Origin: Acinetobacter lwoffii
Lineage (GTDB): Bacteria > Pseudomonadota > Gammaproteobacteria > Pseudomonadales > Moraxellaceae
Assembly (NCBI RefSeq): GCF_002321025.1
Contig: NZ_DCLL01000050.1
Coordinates: 1 to 19,762 of the forward strand
Direction: 5' to 3'
DNA length: 19,762 bases
Shown here one piece after another: positions 9,548 through 18,689 of the stretch. A program made the translations under genes and the position numbers. Numbering within the stretch: the stretch's first letter is position 1; each line of letters starts with the position of its first letter. A model generated the notes under the pieces. It searched no databases. It saw only the letters and a program-made list of their open reading frames with translations, and was not told where the DNA came from.

Positions 9548-10426
9548 ATGGCAGCATTACATACTCCTTGGCAAAAGATTCAGCATTATTTCTGGCTGGT
9601 CTGTGGTGTATGCTGCCTATTTGCTGCCTTAGTTTTTTGGGCGGTGACTGATTCAGATGATGTCGTCGAAATTGAAAAAAAGCCTGAAACTGAAGTTCAG
9701 TTGCAGATTCAACCAGAAAAAGTCGCCACAATGACCCATCTTGGTGCACTTTTTCAGGAAGTGAAACCACTGGACCTAAATACGCGTACCGTCGTGAATG
9801 CCAGTCATGAGCCGGAATTCCGTGGTACCAAATTTGTCAATGAAGCGAAAAACCAGCACGCCATTGAATTATTTCGTGTGACCAATGAAGCCATTTTAAA
9901 AAGTTTTCTTAAAAAACAGTCCGATCGTAAACCTTTTATTTATTTAAGAATCTCGGGTGAAAATCAGCCAGAACAATATGTATTGTTATATGGCCAATAT
10001 AAGACTGCGTCACAAGCCAATCAGGCTTTATCTACACTGAAGTTAAATTTACCGGCCTCAGTTAAACCCGAAGTCGTGCCAATGCAGCAATATGTTAGTC
10101 TGGTCAATAATCTGGGTTCAGAGGAATTGGCCAGTAATCAAAAGCTTTACGAAATTCGTTTGAAAAATGTGCCTTTGCCGAAAGTAGATGAATCGGTACG
10201 ACTTAGACAGCAGCAAACCCAAACTGAGTCCAAGCCGCGTAGCTCTGATGCGGCGACTACCAGTACCACAATTGTGCGCCGTGATTCATCGGGAAATGTG
10301 GTCGATGTACAGAAATCTGAAAGTGCTGTAGAAGGCACGCCTCAACCGCAAAATAACAATAATCGACCTGCTCAGGGCAGTAATCCTCGTCCTCAAAATA
10401 ACGAGATTAGTGATCCATTTAATTAG
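9548..10426 (+). CDS. Membrane-anchored SPOR-domain protein
   Basis: The 292-residue protein has a short cytoplasmic N-terminus, one transmembrane helix (about 13-33) and a periplasmic remainder. Residues about 125-185 (YLRISGENQPEQYVLLYGQYKT and following) look like a SPOR domain, the fold that binds denuded peptidoglycan at the division site. The region after about 200 is rich in Gln, Ser, Thr and Asn, ends in SDPFN and is probably disordered. It starts 10 bp after aroB, the place where many gammaproteobacteria carry a DamX-like SPOR gene. By position and architecture a role at the septum is likely, but the SPOR match is by eye only and the domain is divergent. Confidence 0.75.
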   Translation: MAALHTPWQKIQHYFWLVCGVCCLFAALVFWAVTDSDDVVEIEKKPETEVQLQIQPEKVATMTHLGALFQEVKPLDLNTRTVVNASHEPEFRGTKFVNEAKNQHAIELFRVTNEAILKSFLKKQSDRKPFIYLRISGENQPEQYVLLYGQYKTASQANQALSTLKLNLPASVKPEVVPMQQYVSLVNNLGSEELASNQKLYEIRLKNVPLPKVDESVRLRQQQTQTESKPRSSDAATTSTTIVRRDSSGNVVDVQKSESAVEGTPQPQNNNNRPAQGSNPRPQNNEISDPFN

Positions 10427-10869
10427 TCCGGTCTAAAATAGCGCATCCAAAAAATTACAGAATTAAAAATGAGCGCTTTTGGTGCAAAAAATGCACATTA
10501 AAATTAACCCTTAGAGTGCTGTTCTGCGCTAAATCTTTGTCATCTGTATTGTTTTAATTTATGCGCTGTTTGTTGGCATGGAATTTGCTTTATTGGTGCA
10601 TGAATTGAATTAATCTCCCTGTTTTAGCGCGAAAAATGATTCGATGACACCATATGAATGTCATATTTATTCCAGATTTTTATGTTATTCATGAGCAGAA
10701 TAAACTTTATTTGTTATGCATTTAGTCTAAAAAAGGACTAGTCTGAAGAAATAAAGAAAAATAGTTTTGCTCTACCAAGACGGTCTTCGAAAGTCCATTA
10801 GACGCCAGCGCAGAGAAAAATTTAGATTGTTTAACAGCCTGTTGAGGCTTCGTGAAAGAAGGGTACGCT
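10427..10869 (+). other. Non-coding region upstream of gltB with several small dyads
   Basis: This 443-bp AT-rich stretch holds no convincing gene. Visible elements are GTGCA/TGCAC around five A (10482-10496), ATGACA/TGTCAT with a 9-nt spacer (10644-10664), TTTATTC/GAATAAA (10666-10704) and TAGTC/GACTA around an A-rich loop (10723-10740). No clear intrinsic terminator follows the SPOR gene, and no promoter stands out. It probably holds the gltBD promoter and regulator sites, as expected for a nitrogen-regulated operon; that role is inferred from position. Confidence 0.5.
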
Positions 10870-13800
10870 ATGCACATGCCATCGCCTAACAATGTAGCTC
10901 CCGCTCAAGGTTTATACCAACCGGATGAGTTTAAAGATAACTGTGGTTTCGGTTTGATCGCCCATATGCAGGGTGATGCTAGCCATGATCTCGTCAAGAC
11001 CGCGATTCATAGTTTGAGTTGTATGACCCACCGTGGTGGTATTGCCGCGGATGGCAAAACCGGGGATGGTTGTGGCTTGCTCTTGGCGATGCCGAAGAAA
11101 TTTTTCCGTGAAGAAGCAAAACGCTTAAGTGATACCACTTTAAGTGAAGTGTTTGCTGTGGGGTCGGTGTTTCTAAATCTTGATCCGGCACTTGCTGCAC
11201 ATGCCAAACAGGTTTTAAACAAAGAGATTGAAGCTGAAGGTTTAATCGTTCTGGCTTGGCGTGTAATTCCGACCAATGTCGATGCACTGGGTGAAATTGC
11301 ATTGCAATCGATGCCGGCATTTGAACAGATTATTGTTAACTGTCCAATGGGTGTGACTGAGGTTGAATTTAACCGTAAGTTATTCCTGGCACGTCGTCGT
11401 ACAGAACAATTGTTGGTGAATGATACGTCTTTCTATGTCACTACTTTATGTTCAACAGTGATCAGCTATAAAGGCTTGATGATGCCAGAAGCGATTGCAG
11501 ATTTTTATACAGATCTGGCTGATCCACGTTTGGAATCACATATTGTGGTCTTCCATCAGCGCTTCTCGACCAATACCTTGCCACGCTGGCCGTTGGCACA
11601 ACCGTTCCGTTACCTGGCGCACAATGGTGAAATCAACACTATTACCGCGAACCGTAACTGGGCCATGGCGCGTGTGCCGAAATTTGAAAATCCATTATTG
11701 CCAGGTTTAACTGAACTAAATCCAATTGTGAACCGTACCGGTTCAGATTCTTCAAGCCTGGACAACATGCTGGAGATTCTGGTTGGCGGTGGCATGGATC
11801 TGTTCCGTGCACTCCGTATGCTGGTTCCGCCTGCCTGGCAGAACGTGGAAACGCTTGATGCTGATCTTCGTGCTTTCTACGAATTCAACTCAAAACACAT
11901 GGAAGCCTGGGATGGTCCTGCAGGTTTGGTGATTCAGGATGGGCGTCATGCGATCTGTATGCTGGATCGTAACGGTCTGCGTCCTGCGCGTTGGGTGATT
12001 ACCAAAAATGGTTATATCACGCTAGCTTCTGAAATTGGCGTATGGGGTTACCAACCTGAAGATGTGATTTCTAAAGGCCGTGTCGGCCCAGGCCAGATGC
12101 TGGTCATCGACACGCAGACTGGCAAGGTACTGGATACGCAAGATGTCAATAATCATCTGAAACGTATGCGTCCATACCGTGAATGGTTACGTGAAAATTC
12201 TGTGCGTTTGCAAGGCAGTCCAGAGCTGGAAGAATATTTATGTGATCAAGGCTTAAAAGGTGATGGCCTGAAAGCGGCACAAAAAATGTTCATGGTGACC
12301 TTTGAAGAGCGTGACCAGTTATTGCGTCCGATTGCTGAAAGCGGTCAGGAAGCTGTAGGTTCAATGGGTGATGATACCCCAATGGCAGTATTGTCTCGTC
12401 AGGTGCGCCATGTGTCGGATTATTTCCGCCAGCAGTTTGCACAGGTGACCAACCCGCCGATCGATCCGCTACGTGAATCGATTGTGATGTCACTGGAAAC
12501 CTGTTTAGGTCGTGAACAAAACGTCTTTGAGCAAGGGCCTGAGCATGCAGACCGCTTGATCATTTCCAGTCCTGTACTTTCTAATTCGAAAATGCATCAG
12601 ATCCGTACGCTGGGTCGTGCCGGTTATGAAATTGCAGATATTGACTTGAACTATGCTGAAACCGAAGGTCTGGAAGCAGCGATTGCGCGTATTTGTGAAG
12701 AATCTGCACAAGCCATTCGTGATGGTAAAACCTTATTGGTGCTTTCAGACAAAAAAATCCGTGAAGGCTACTTGCCAGCCAATGCTTTCATGATCACCGG
12801 CGCGGTGCATCATCACCTGATCAATATCGGTTTGCGTACTGACGCTAACCTGATTATTGAAACAGGATTTGCCCGTGATCCACATCAGTTTGCGGTACTC
12901 CTTGGTTTTGGTGCAACTGCGATCTACCCGTACTTAGCTTATGATGTGATCAATGATCTGGTCGCTAAAGGCGAATTATTGGGTGACCCGATTTATGCAC
13001 AAAACAATTTCCGTAAAGGAATTGAAAAAGGTCTACTGAAAGTCCTGTCTAAAATGGGGATTTCTACGGTTGCCTCTTACCGTGGTGGTCAGCTGTTTGA
13101 AGCAGTGGGTTTATCTAATGAAGTAGTGGATAAATGCTTCATCGGTGTACCAAGCCGTATTCAGGGTGCCACTTTTGTCGATCTTGAAAATGACCAGAAA
13201 CAGTTGGCGGATATTGCCTGGAAAAATCGTAAGCCAATTGATCAGGGCGGTCTGCTGAAATTTGTATTCGGCAAGGAATACCATGCCTTTAACCCAGACG
13301 TGATCAACTCACTGCATAAAGCAGTACGTTCTGGGAACTACGCAGATTTTAAAGAATATGCGGAACTGGTGAACAATCGTCCGATCGCCACGATTCGTGA
13401 CCTGTTCAAACTCAAAACAGATAATTCGATTCCAGTCGAACAAGTGGAATCTGTGGAAGAGATCCTGCCTCGCTTTGACTCTGCCGGCATGTCTTTGGGT
13501 GCACTGTCACCTGAAGCTCATGAAGCGATTGCGATTGCCATGAACACGATTGGTGGTCGTTCAAACTCGGGTGAGGGCGGTGAAGATCCAGCGCGTTACG
13601 GTACCATCCGTAACTCGAAAATCAAACAAATTGCATCGGGCCGTTTTGGTGTGACCCCTGCTTATTTAACATCAGCAGAAGTTCTCCAAATTAAAGTCGC
13701 GCAAGGTGCAAAACCAGGTGAAGGTGGTCAGTTGCCGGGTGGTAAAGTAAATGGTCTCATTGCCCGTTTACGTTACTCTGTACCGGGCGTTACCCTGATT

Positions 13801-15351
13801 TCGCCACCTCCGCATCACGACATCTATTCAATTGAAGATTTATCACAGTTGATCTTTGATTTAAAACAGGTTAACCCACAGGCGATGGTGTCAGTTAAGC
13901 TGGTTTCTGAACCGGGTGTCGGTACGATTGCGGCAGGTGTAGCGAAAGCCTATGCCGATTTCATTACCATTTCTGGTTATGATGGCGGTACAGCGGCTTC
14001 TCCACTTTCTTCAATTCATCATGCAGGTTCACCGTGGGAACTGGGTCTTTCTGAGGCACATCAGGCTCTTCGTGTGAATGACCTGCGTGGTAAAGTTCGC
14101 GTACAGACAGACGGCGGTTTAAAAACCGGTCTGGATGTCGTAAAAGCAGCAATTCTGGGTGCAGAAAGCTTCGGCTTTGGTTCAACCCCAATGATTGCCT
14201 TAGGTTGTAAATACTTGCGTATCTGCCACCTGAATAACTGTGCAACCGGTGTCGCAACTCAACAAGATCATTTACGTCAAGAGCATTATATTGGTGAGCC
14301 ACAAATGCTGATCAACTTCTTCACCTTTATTGCTGAAGAAACCCGTGAATGGCTGGCAGCACTCGGTGTATCAAGTCTGAAAGACCTGATTGGCCGTACT
14401 GATCTGCTGGAAGTTTTGCCAGGTGAAACTGCAAAGCATGCACATCTTGATTTAAGCAAATTACTTGAGTCGCATCCTGCTGCGGAAGGTAAAGCGCAGT
14501 ATTGTCAGGTTCAAGGTAATGCGCCATTTGATAAAGGCATTCTGGCTGAAAAAATGGTGGATGAAATTCTACCTGCGATTGAAGCGGGAACTGGCGGCGA
14601 ATATAGCTTCACGATCGGTAACTGTGACCGTTCGATTGGTGCCCGCCTGTCTGGTGAAATTGCGAAACGCTATGGCAACCTGAGCATGGAAGCCCATCCG
14701 GTGAAAGTTCACCTGAATGGTACTGCAGGCCAGTCACTAGGTGTCTGGAATGCCGGTGGTCTGCATATCAGCCTAGAAGGTGATGCCAATGATTATGTCG
14801 GTAAAGGCATGGCTGGCGGTCGCATCTCGATCTTCCCGCCAAAAGGTTCACCATTCCAGACCCAAAATACCGCGATTATTGGGAACACCTGTTTATACGG
14901 TGCGACTGGCGGTAAGTTATATGCCGCGGGTACAGCGGGCGAGCGTTTCGCGGTGCGTAACTCGGGTGCATTTGCCGTGATTGAAGGTGCAGGTGATCAC
15001 TGCTGTGAATATATGACCGGCGGTATTGTGACAGTGCTGGGTAAAGTCGGACATAACTTCGGTGCGGGTATGACTGGTGGTTTTGCTTATGTACTTGATC
15101 TGGATAATGACTTCGTTGATCATTATAACCACGAGCTGATTGAGCTGAACCGTATTTCCACCGAAGCGATGGAAGAGCATAAAGCCTTCCTGGGTCGTAT
15201 TCTGGATGAACATATTAAAGAAACGGGTAGTGCTTGGGCGTACAAGATCCGCCATGAGTTTGACTTCTACAGCCGCAAGTTCTGGTTGGTAAAACCAAAA
15301 GCAGCCAACTTGCAAACGCTGTTAAAAACAACTCAAGCTGATCCACAATAA
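10870..15351 (+). CDS. gltB: Glutamate synthase (NADPH) large subunit
   Basis: GltB makes two glutamates from glutamine and 2-oxoglutarate with electrons passed on by GltD. Counting from the ATG at 10870 the protein has 1493 residues. The class II amidotransferase domain begins at Cys25 (DNCGFG), which becomes the N-terminal nucleophile after propeptide removal; YLAHNGEINT is part of the same active site. The FMN-binding synthase domain in the C-terminal half contains the 3Fe-4S cysteines Cys1113, Cys1119 and Cys1124 (GCKYLRICHLNNCATG). The C-terminal beta-helix carries the repeated Gly motifs. AAGAAGGG at 10856-10863 sits six bases before the ATG, which is why I prefer it to the GTG at 10852 (six extra residues) and the ATG at 10876. 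Confidence 0.97.
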   Translation: MHMPSPNNVAPAQGLYQPDEFKDNCGFGLIAHMQGDASHDLVKTAIHSLSCMTHRGGIAADGKTGDGCGLLLAMPKKFFREEAKRLSDTTLSEVFAVGSVFLNLDPALAAHAKQVLNKEIEAEGLIVLAWRVIPTNVDALGEIALQSMPAFEQIIVNCPMGVTEVEFNRKLFLARRRTEQLLVNDTSFYVTTLCSTVISYKGLMMPEAIADFYTDLADPRLESHIVVFHQRFSTNTLPRWPLAQPFRYLAHNGEINTITANRNWAMARVPKFENPLLPGLTELNPIVNRTGSDSSSLDNMLEILVGGGMDLFRALRMLVPPAWQNVETLDADLRAFYEFNSKHMEAWDGPAGLVIQDGRHAICMLDRNGLRPARWVITKNGYITLASEIGVWGYQPEDVISKGRVGPGQMLVIDTQTGKVLDTQDVNNHLKRMRPYREWLRENSVRLQGSPELEEYLCDQGLKGDGLKAAQKMFMVTFEERDQLLRPIAESGQEAVGSMGDDTPMAVLSRQVRHVSDYFRQQFAQVTNPPIDPLRESIVMSLETCLGREQNVFEQGPEHADRLIISSPVLSNSKMHQIRTLGRAGYEIADIDLNYAETEGLEAAIARICEESAQAIRDGKTLLVLSDKKIREGYLPANAFMITGAVHHHLINIGLRTDANLIIETGFARDPHQFAVLLGFGATAIYPYLAYDVINDLVAKGELLGDPIYAQNNFRKGIEKGLLKVLSKMGISTVASYRGGQLFEAVGLSNEVVDKCFIGVPSRIQGATFVDLENDQKQLADIAWKNRKPIDQGGLLKFVFGKEYHAFNPDVINSLHKAVRSGNYADFKEYAELVNNRPIATIRDLFKLKTDNSIPVEQVESVEEILPRFDSAGMSLGALSPEAHEAIAIAMNTIGGRSNSGEGGEDPARYGTIRNSKIKQIASGRFGVTPAYLTSAEVLQIKVAQGAKPGEGGQLPGGKVNGLIARLRYSVPGVTLISPPPHHDIYSIEDLSQLIFDLKQVNPQAMVSVKLVSEPGVGTIAAGVAKAYADFITISGYDGGTAASPLSSIHHAGSPWELGLSEAHQALRVNDLRGKVRVQTDGGLKTGLDVVKAAILGAESFGFGSTPMIALGCKYLRICHLNNCATGVATQQDHLRQEHYIGEPQMLINFFTFIAEETREWLAALGVSSLKDLIGRTDLLEVLPGETAKHAHLDLSKLLESHPAAEGKAQYCQVQGNAPFDKGILAEKMVDEILPAIEAGTGGEYSFTIGNCDRSIGARLSGEIAKRYGNLSMEAHPVKVHLNGTAGQSLGVWNAGGLHISLEGDANDYVGKGMAGGRISIFPPKGSPFQTQNTAIIGNTCLYGATGGKLYAAGTAGERFAVRNSGAFAVIEGAGDHCCEYMTGGIVTVLGKVGHNFGAGMTGGFAYVLDLDNDFVDHYNHELIELNRISTEAMEEHKAFLGRILDEHIKETGSAWAYKIRHEFDFYSRKFWLVKPKAANLQTLLKTTQADPQ

Positions 15352-15372
15352 TTCCACTACTGCAGAAACATA

Positions 15373-15410
15373 GGCAGATGTAAGGCAACTGTGAACCCCT
15401 TACATCTACC
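15373..15410 (+). promoter_or_regulatory. Stem-loop between gltB and gltD, next to the gltD ribosome binding site
   Basis: AGATGTAAGG (15376-15385) and CCTTACATCT (15398-15407) form a perfect 10-bp stem around a 12-nt loop. Two further G-C pairs (15373-15374 with 15409-15410) continue it past a C-A mismatch. No T-run follows, so it is not a standard terminator. It ends about three bases before the GGAGAG ribosome binding site of gltD. It may stabilise or process the mRNA or set the GltB:GltD ratio; that role is inference. Confidence 0.6.
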
Positions 15411-15423
15411 CACGGAGAGAGAC

Positions 15424-16845
15424 ATGGCAGAACGCCTGAATAATGACTTTCAATTCCTGGATGTCGCACGCCAAGATCCAGAGAAAAAAGAGATTGATGT
15501 CCGCAAAGCAGAATTTGTGGAAATTTATAAGCCTTATACAGCGGAAATTGCAGCCAATCAGACGCATCGCTGCCTAGGCTGTGGTAACCCGTACTGTGAG
15601 TGGAAATGTCCGGTACATAACTACATTCCAAACTGGTTAAAACTGGTGTCTGAAGGACGTCTGTTTCAGGCGGCTGAACTGTGTCATCAGACCAATACTT
15701 TACCGGAAGTCTGTGGCCGTGTCTGTCCGCAAGACCGTCTGTGTGAAGGGGCGTGTACCCTGAACGACGGTTTTGGTGCGGTGACGATCGGGAATGCAGA
15801 AAAATATATCAACGATACAGCTTTTGCTTTGGGCTGGCGTCCAGATATGTCCAATGTGAAATGGACAGACAAAAAAGTTGCGATCATTGGTGCAGGTCCT
15901 GCAGGACTTGGCTGTGCGGATATTCTGGTACGTAACGGGGTAAAGCCTGTAGTTTTTGACAAACGTCCAGAAATTGGTGGTTTGCTGACTTTCGGTATTC
16001 CAGAATTCAAAATGGAAAAAGACGTAATGAAGCGCCGCCGTGAAATTTTCACCGGTATGGGGGTGGAATTTCGTTTGAATACTGAAATTGGCACAGATGT
16101 GACCATCGACCAGTTACTTGCCGATTATGATGCGGTATTTATGGGTATGGGAACCTATACCTACATGAAAGGTGGTTTTGCCGGTGAAGATCTGGATGGT
16201 GTGTATGATGCACTGGATTTCCTGATTGCGAATGTCAATCGTTGTCAGGGCTGGGAAAAAGATCCGTCTGAATATATCAGTGTTGAAGGCAAGAAAGTCA
16301 TTGTTTTAGGCGGTGGTGATACCGCTATGGACTGTAATCGTACTTCGATCCGTCAAGGTGCCGAGTCAGTCGTCTGTGCGTATCGTCGTGATGAAGAAAA
16401 TATGCCGGGGTCACGCCGTGAAGTGCAAAATGCGCGTGAAGAAGGGGTGAATTTCCAGTTTAACCGTCAGCCGATCGAAGTTGTTGGTGAAAATGGTAAA
16501 GTGACCGGTGTGAAATTTATTACTACTCAGCTGGGTGAGCCGGACAGCCGCGGTCGCCGTAGCCCAGAACCAATTCCGGGTTCAGAAGAAATTCTGCCGG
16601 CGGATGCAGTCCTACTTGCTTTCGGTTTCCGCACCAGCCCAGCTGACTGGTTCACCGATGTGGAAATCAATCTGGATGGTTCAGGTCGTGTCGTTGCCGC
16701 TGAGCAGCAGCAATACAAATTCCAGACCTCGAATCCAAAAATCTTCGCTGGCGGTGATATGGTGCGCGGTTCGGATCTTGTAGTGACTGCAATCTGGGAA
16801 GGCCGTCAGGCAGCTGAAGGGATTCTGGATTATCTGGATGTTTAA
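15424..16845 (+). CDS. gltD: Glutamate synthase (NADPH) small subunit
   Basis: GltD takes electrons from NADPH through FAD and iron-sulfur clusters and passes them to GltB. The 473 residues match the E. coli subunit in length. Two N-terminal cysteine groups, Cys50/53/58/62 (CLGCGNPYCEWKC) and Cys97/101/107/111 (CGRVCPQDRLCEGAC), ligate the 4Fe-4S clusters. The FAD fingerprint GAGPAG is at 156-161 and the NADPH fingerprint VLGGGDTAMD at 294-303. The ATG at 15424 is preceded by GGAGAG (15414-15419). An in-frame GTG at 15391 would add 11 residues but lies inside the intergenic hairpin and lacks a ribosome binding site. The gene is followed by a strong terminator. Confidence 0.97.
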   Translation: MAERLNNDFQFLDVARQDPEKKEIDVRKAEFVEIYKPYTAEIAANQTHRCLGCGNPYCEWKCPVHNYIPNWLKLVSEGRLFQAAELCHQTNTLPEVCGRVCPQDRLCEGACTLNDGFGAVTIGNAEKYINDTAFALGWRPDMSNVKWTDKKVAIIGAGPAGLGCADILVRNGVKPVVFDKRPEIGGLLTFGIPEFKMEKDVMKRRREIFTGMGVEFRLNTEIGTDVTIDQLLADYDAVFMGMGTYTYMKGGFAGEDLDGVYDALDFLIANVNRCQGWEKDPSEYISVEGKKVIVLGGGDTAMDCNRTSIRQGAESVVCAYRRDEENMPGSRREVQNAREEGVNFQFNRQPIEVVGENGKVTGVKFITTQLGEPDSRGRRSPEPIPGSEEILPADAVLLAFGFRTSPADWFTDVEINLDGSGRVVAAEQQQYKFQTSNPKIFAGGDMVRGSDLVVTAIWEGRQAAEGILDYLDV

Positions 16846-16875
16846 CAGTTGAAAATTCACTGAAGTCATTCAAAC

Positions 16876-16898
16876 AACCCGCTACGGCGGGTTTTTTT
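16876..16898 (+). terminator. Rho-independent terminator of gltBD
   Basis: CCCGC (16878-16882) pairs with GCGGG (16887-16891) around the loop TACG, extended by two A-T pairs, and is followed by seven T. It lies about 30 bp after the gltD stop and is the clearest intrinsic terminator in the window. Confidence 0.92.
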
Positions 16899-17027
16899 AA
16901 TTTTAGTTATCTTTAATTCAAAGATGGATAATTAAAAAGATTATAAAAAGTAACAAAACTTTAGAAAATACTGTTTAAAATCAAATTAATTATATAAATA
17001 TTAATAAAGAATTGAGGACAAGATATC

Positions 17028-17618
17028 ATGCGTGTATTCAAACAATCTCTTATCGCCTTAATGCTAGCCAGTACCTTGACCCTGAGTGGTTGCGGCTATA
17101 ACACCTTACAAGTCAAGGATGAGGCGGTGACTGCTTCATGGTCTGAAGTGCAAAACCAGTATCAGCGCCGTGCCGATCTGGTACCGAATCTGGTCAATGT
17201 GGTCAAAGGCTATGCCGCACATGAAGAGCAGGTATTGACCGAAGTAACTCAAGCACGCGCCAATGTGGCAGGGCTAAAAGTAGACCGTGAAGTACTGGAA
17301 GATCCAGAACTGTTTCAGCGTTATCAGGAAGCGCAGTCGCAAATGACCAGTGCTTTGTCGCGTTTATTGGCAGTAACTGAAAATTATCCAGACCTGAAAG
17401 CCAATCAGCAGTTCCGTGATTTGCAGGTACAGCTCGAAGGGACTGAAAATAGAATCGCTGTGGCACGTAACCGTTATATCACCACGGTGCAGGACTTTAA
17501 CTCTTATGCCCGTCAGTTCCCGCAAGTGATGACGGCAAAAGTGATTGGTATGGATACCAAACCGAACTTTAGCGCCGAGCAAAGTGCACAGAAAGCTCCA
17601 ACGGTTTCCTTTGAATAA
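17028..17618 (+). CDS. lemA: LemA family lipoprotein
   Basis: The 196-residue protein has a signal peptide ending in the lipobox LSGC (Cys22), so it is probably a lipoprotein. The rest is helical and carries the LemA hallmark segment YQRRADLVPNLVNVVKGYA (about 45-63) and a late ENRIAVARNRY motif. GAGG upstream at 17014-17017 supports the ATG. LemA proteins have no settled biochemical role; across bacteria they are commonly encoded next to TPM-domain proteins, as here. It is the first gene after the gltBD terminator and likely starts a three-gene operon. Gene symbol by family only. Confidence 0.88.
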   Translation: MRVFKQSLIALMLASTLTLSGCGYNTLQVKDEAVTASWSEVQNQYQRRADLVPNLVNVVKGYAAHEEQVLTEVTQARANVAGLKVDREVLEDPELFQRYQEAQSQMTSALSRLLAVTENYPDLKANQQFRDLQVQLEGTENRIAVARNRYITTVQDFNSYARQFPQVMTAKVIGMDTKPNFSAEQSAQKAPTVSFE

Positions 17619-17648
17619 GTACTGACCTGTAAATAAGTGAGAGATCAG

Positions 17649-18689
17649 ATGCCTGAAATACTGCTGAAATATTGTGCTGGTTTGATTCTCATGTTGGGCA
17701 TGGGAACGACAATGCTTGTTTCAGCAGAAACAGCCACGGCTACAGATGCTGAAGACGTCATTGTAGCCCGTGAAATCTTGCAGCCTAAAAATAATCAAAA
17801 TACTCCAGCTCAAAATACAGAGACTGCAGCAGCATCACAGCCACAAATTGCCAATGACATGACGGAAGGGCAGTTTCAGCGCGATTTACCCAGTCTGAAT
17901 GAACCGGTCATTGATCAGGCCAATATACTTAGTCCCGCTGAAAAACAGCAATTCAGCCAGCGTATTTTGAAACTTTATAATGAAGGTAAAGGTCAAATTG
18001 GTGTCGTGATTGTTCCGACCACGGGGCAGGAAGACATTTTTGATTATTCCATGCGCGTTGCTGAAGCCTGGCAGCTCGGTTCGGCCAAACGCGACAATGG
18101 TTTATTGATGACCATTGCCATTAATGATCGTCGTATTCAGATTTTGACCGGTTATGGGCTGGAAGGAGTGCTACCCGATATCGTGGCAGGTCGAATTATT
18201 CATGACAAAATTACGCCATTTTTTAAGCAAGGTCAGTATGCGCAGGGCATTGATTCCGGACTAACCGAAATTGAACGTATTTTAAATTTAGATCCTGAAA
18301 TTGCAGCACAGGCCGCGGATGAGTTGAAAGAGCGTCAGGAACAGGCTTATCAGGCCCAAAAAGCATCGCAAGCTACTTTTGGGAGTGTCATCTTTATTAT
18401 TATTGCGGGTGTCATAGGTTCCATGATTTTTGGCAGAAAACTCAGTGCTGCGACTGCCGCAGTTGCAGGGACAGCTGCCGGTCTGGTCAATGGCATGGGT
18501 TTAATTGCCAGTTTAATGATTGGTGCCGGGGTATTCTTTTTATTGGTCACCTCGCTTGCCCAGCTGATTTTACATGCCTTTATGGCAGGTGGTGGCCGCG
18601 GCGGTAGTGGTCGTGGTGGTTTTGGGGGCGGCGGCTTCGGCGGTGGCGGTGGTGGATTTGGCGGGGGAGGAGCATCAGGCTCATGGTAA
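17649..18689 (+). CDS. TPM-domain (YgcG family) membrane protein with Gly-rich C-terminus
   Basis: From the ATG at 17649 the protein has 346 residues: a signal peptide (cleaved about residue 26, VSA), a low-complexity linker (27-75), a TPM domain (about 82-212, PVIDQANILSP to the TGYGLEGVLPD and GLTEIERI segments), a charged Gln-rich stretch and hydrophobic segments at about 245-312. It ends in a long Gly run and GASGSW, the typical ending of this family. The TPM domain would lie in the periplasm. GAGAG (17639-17643) precedes the ATG; the GTG at 17637 is an alternative adding four residues. It follows lemA by 30 bp and overlaps the next gene by seven bases. The molecular function of the family is unsettled. 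Confidence 0.85.
   Translation: MPEILLKYCAGLILMLGMGTTMLVSAETATATDAEDVIVAREILQPKNNQNTPAQNTETAAASQPQIANDMTEGQFQRDLPSLNEPVIDQANILSPAEKQQFSQRILKLYNEGKGQIGVVIVPTTGQEDIFDYSMRVAEAWQLGSAKRDNGLLMTIAINDRRIQILTGYGLEGVLPDIVAGRIIHDKITPFFKQGQYAQGIDSGLTEIERILNLDPEIAAQAADELKERQEQAYQAQKASQATFGSVIFIIIAGVIGSMIFGRKLSAATAAVAGTAAGLVNGMGLIASLMIGAGVFFLLVTSLAQLILHAFMAGGGRGGSGRGGFGGGGFGGGGGGFGGGGASGSW

Noticed and set aside
10482..10496. GTGCA/TGCAC hairpin after the SPOR gene as an intrinsic terminator
   Set aside because: The stem is only 5 bp and no T-run follows.
10994..11320. Overlapping minus-strand frames within gltB
   Set aside because: Shadows of a strongly conserved gene; no ribosome binding sites or recognisable domains.
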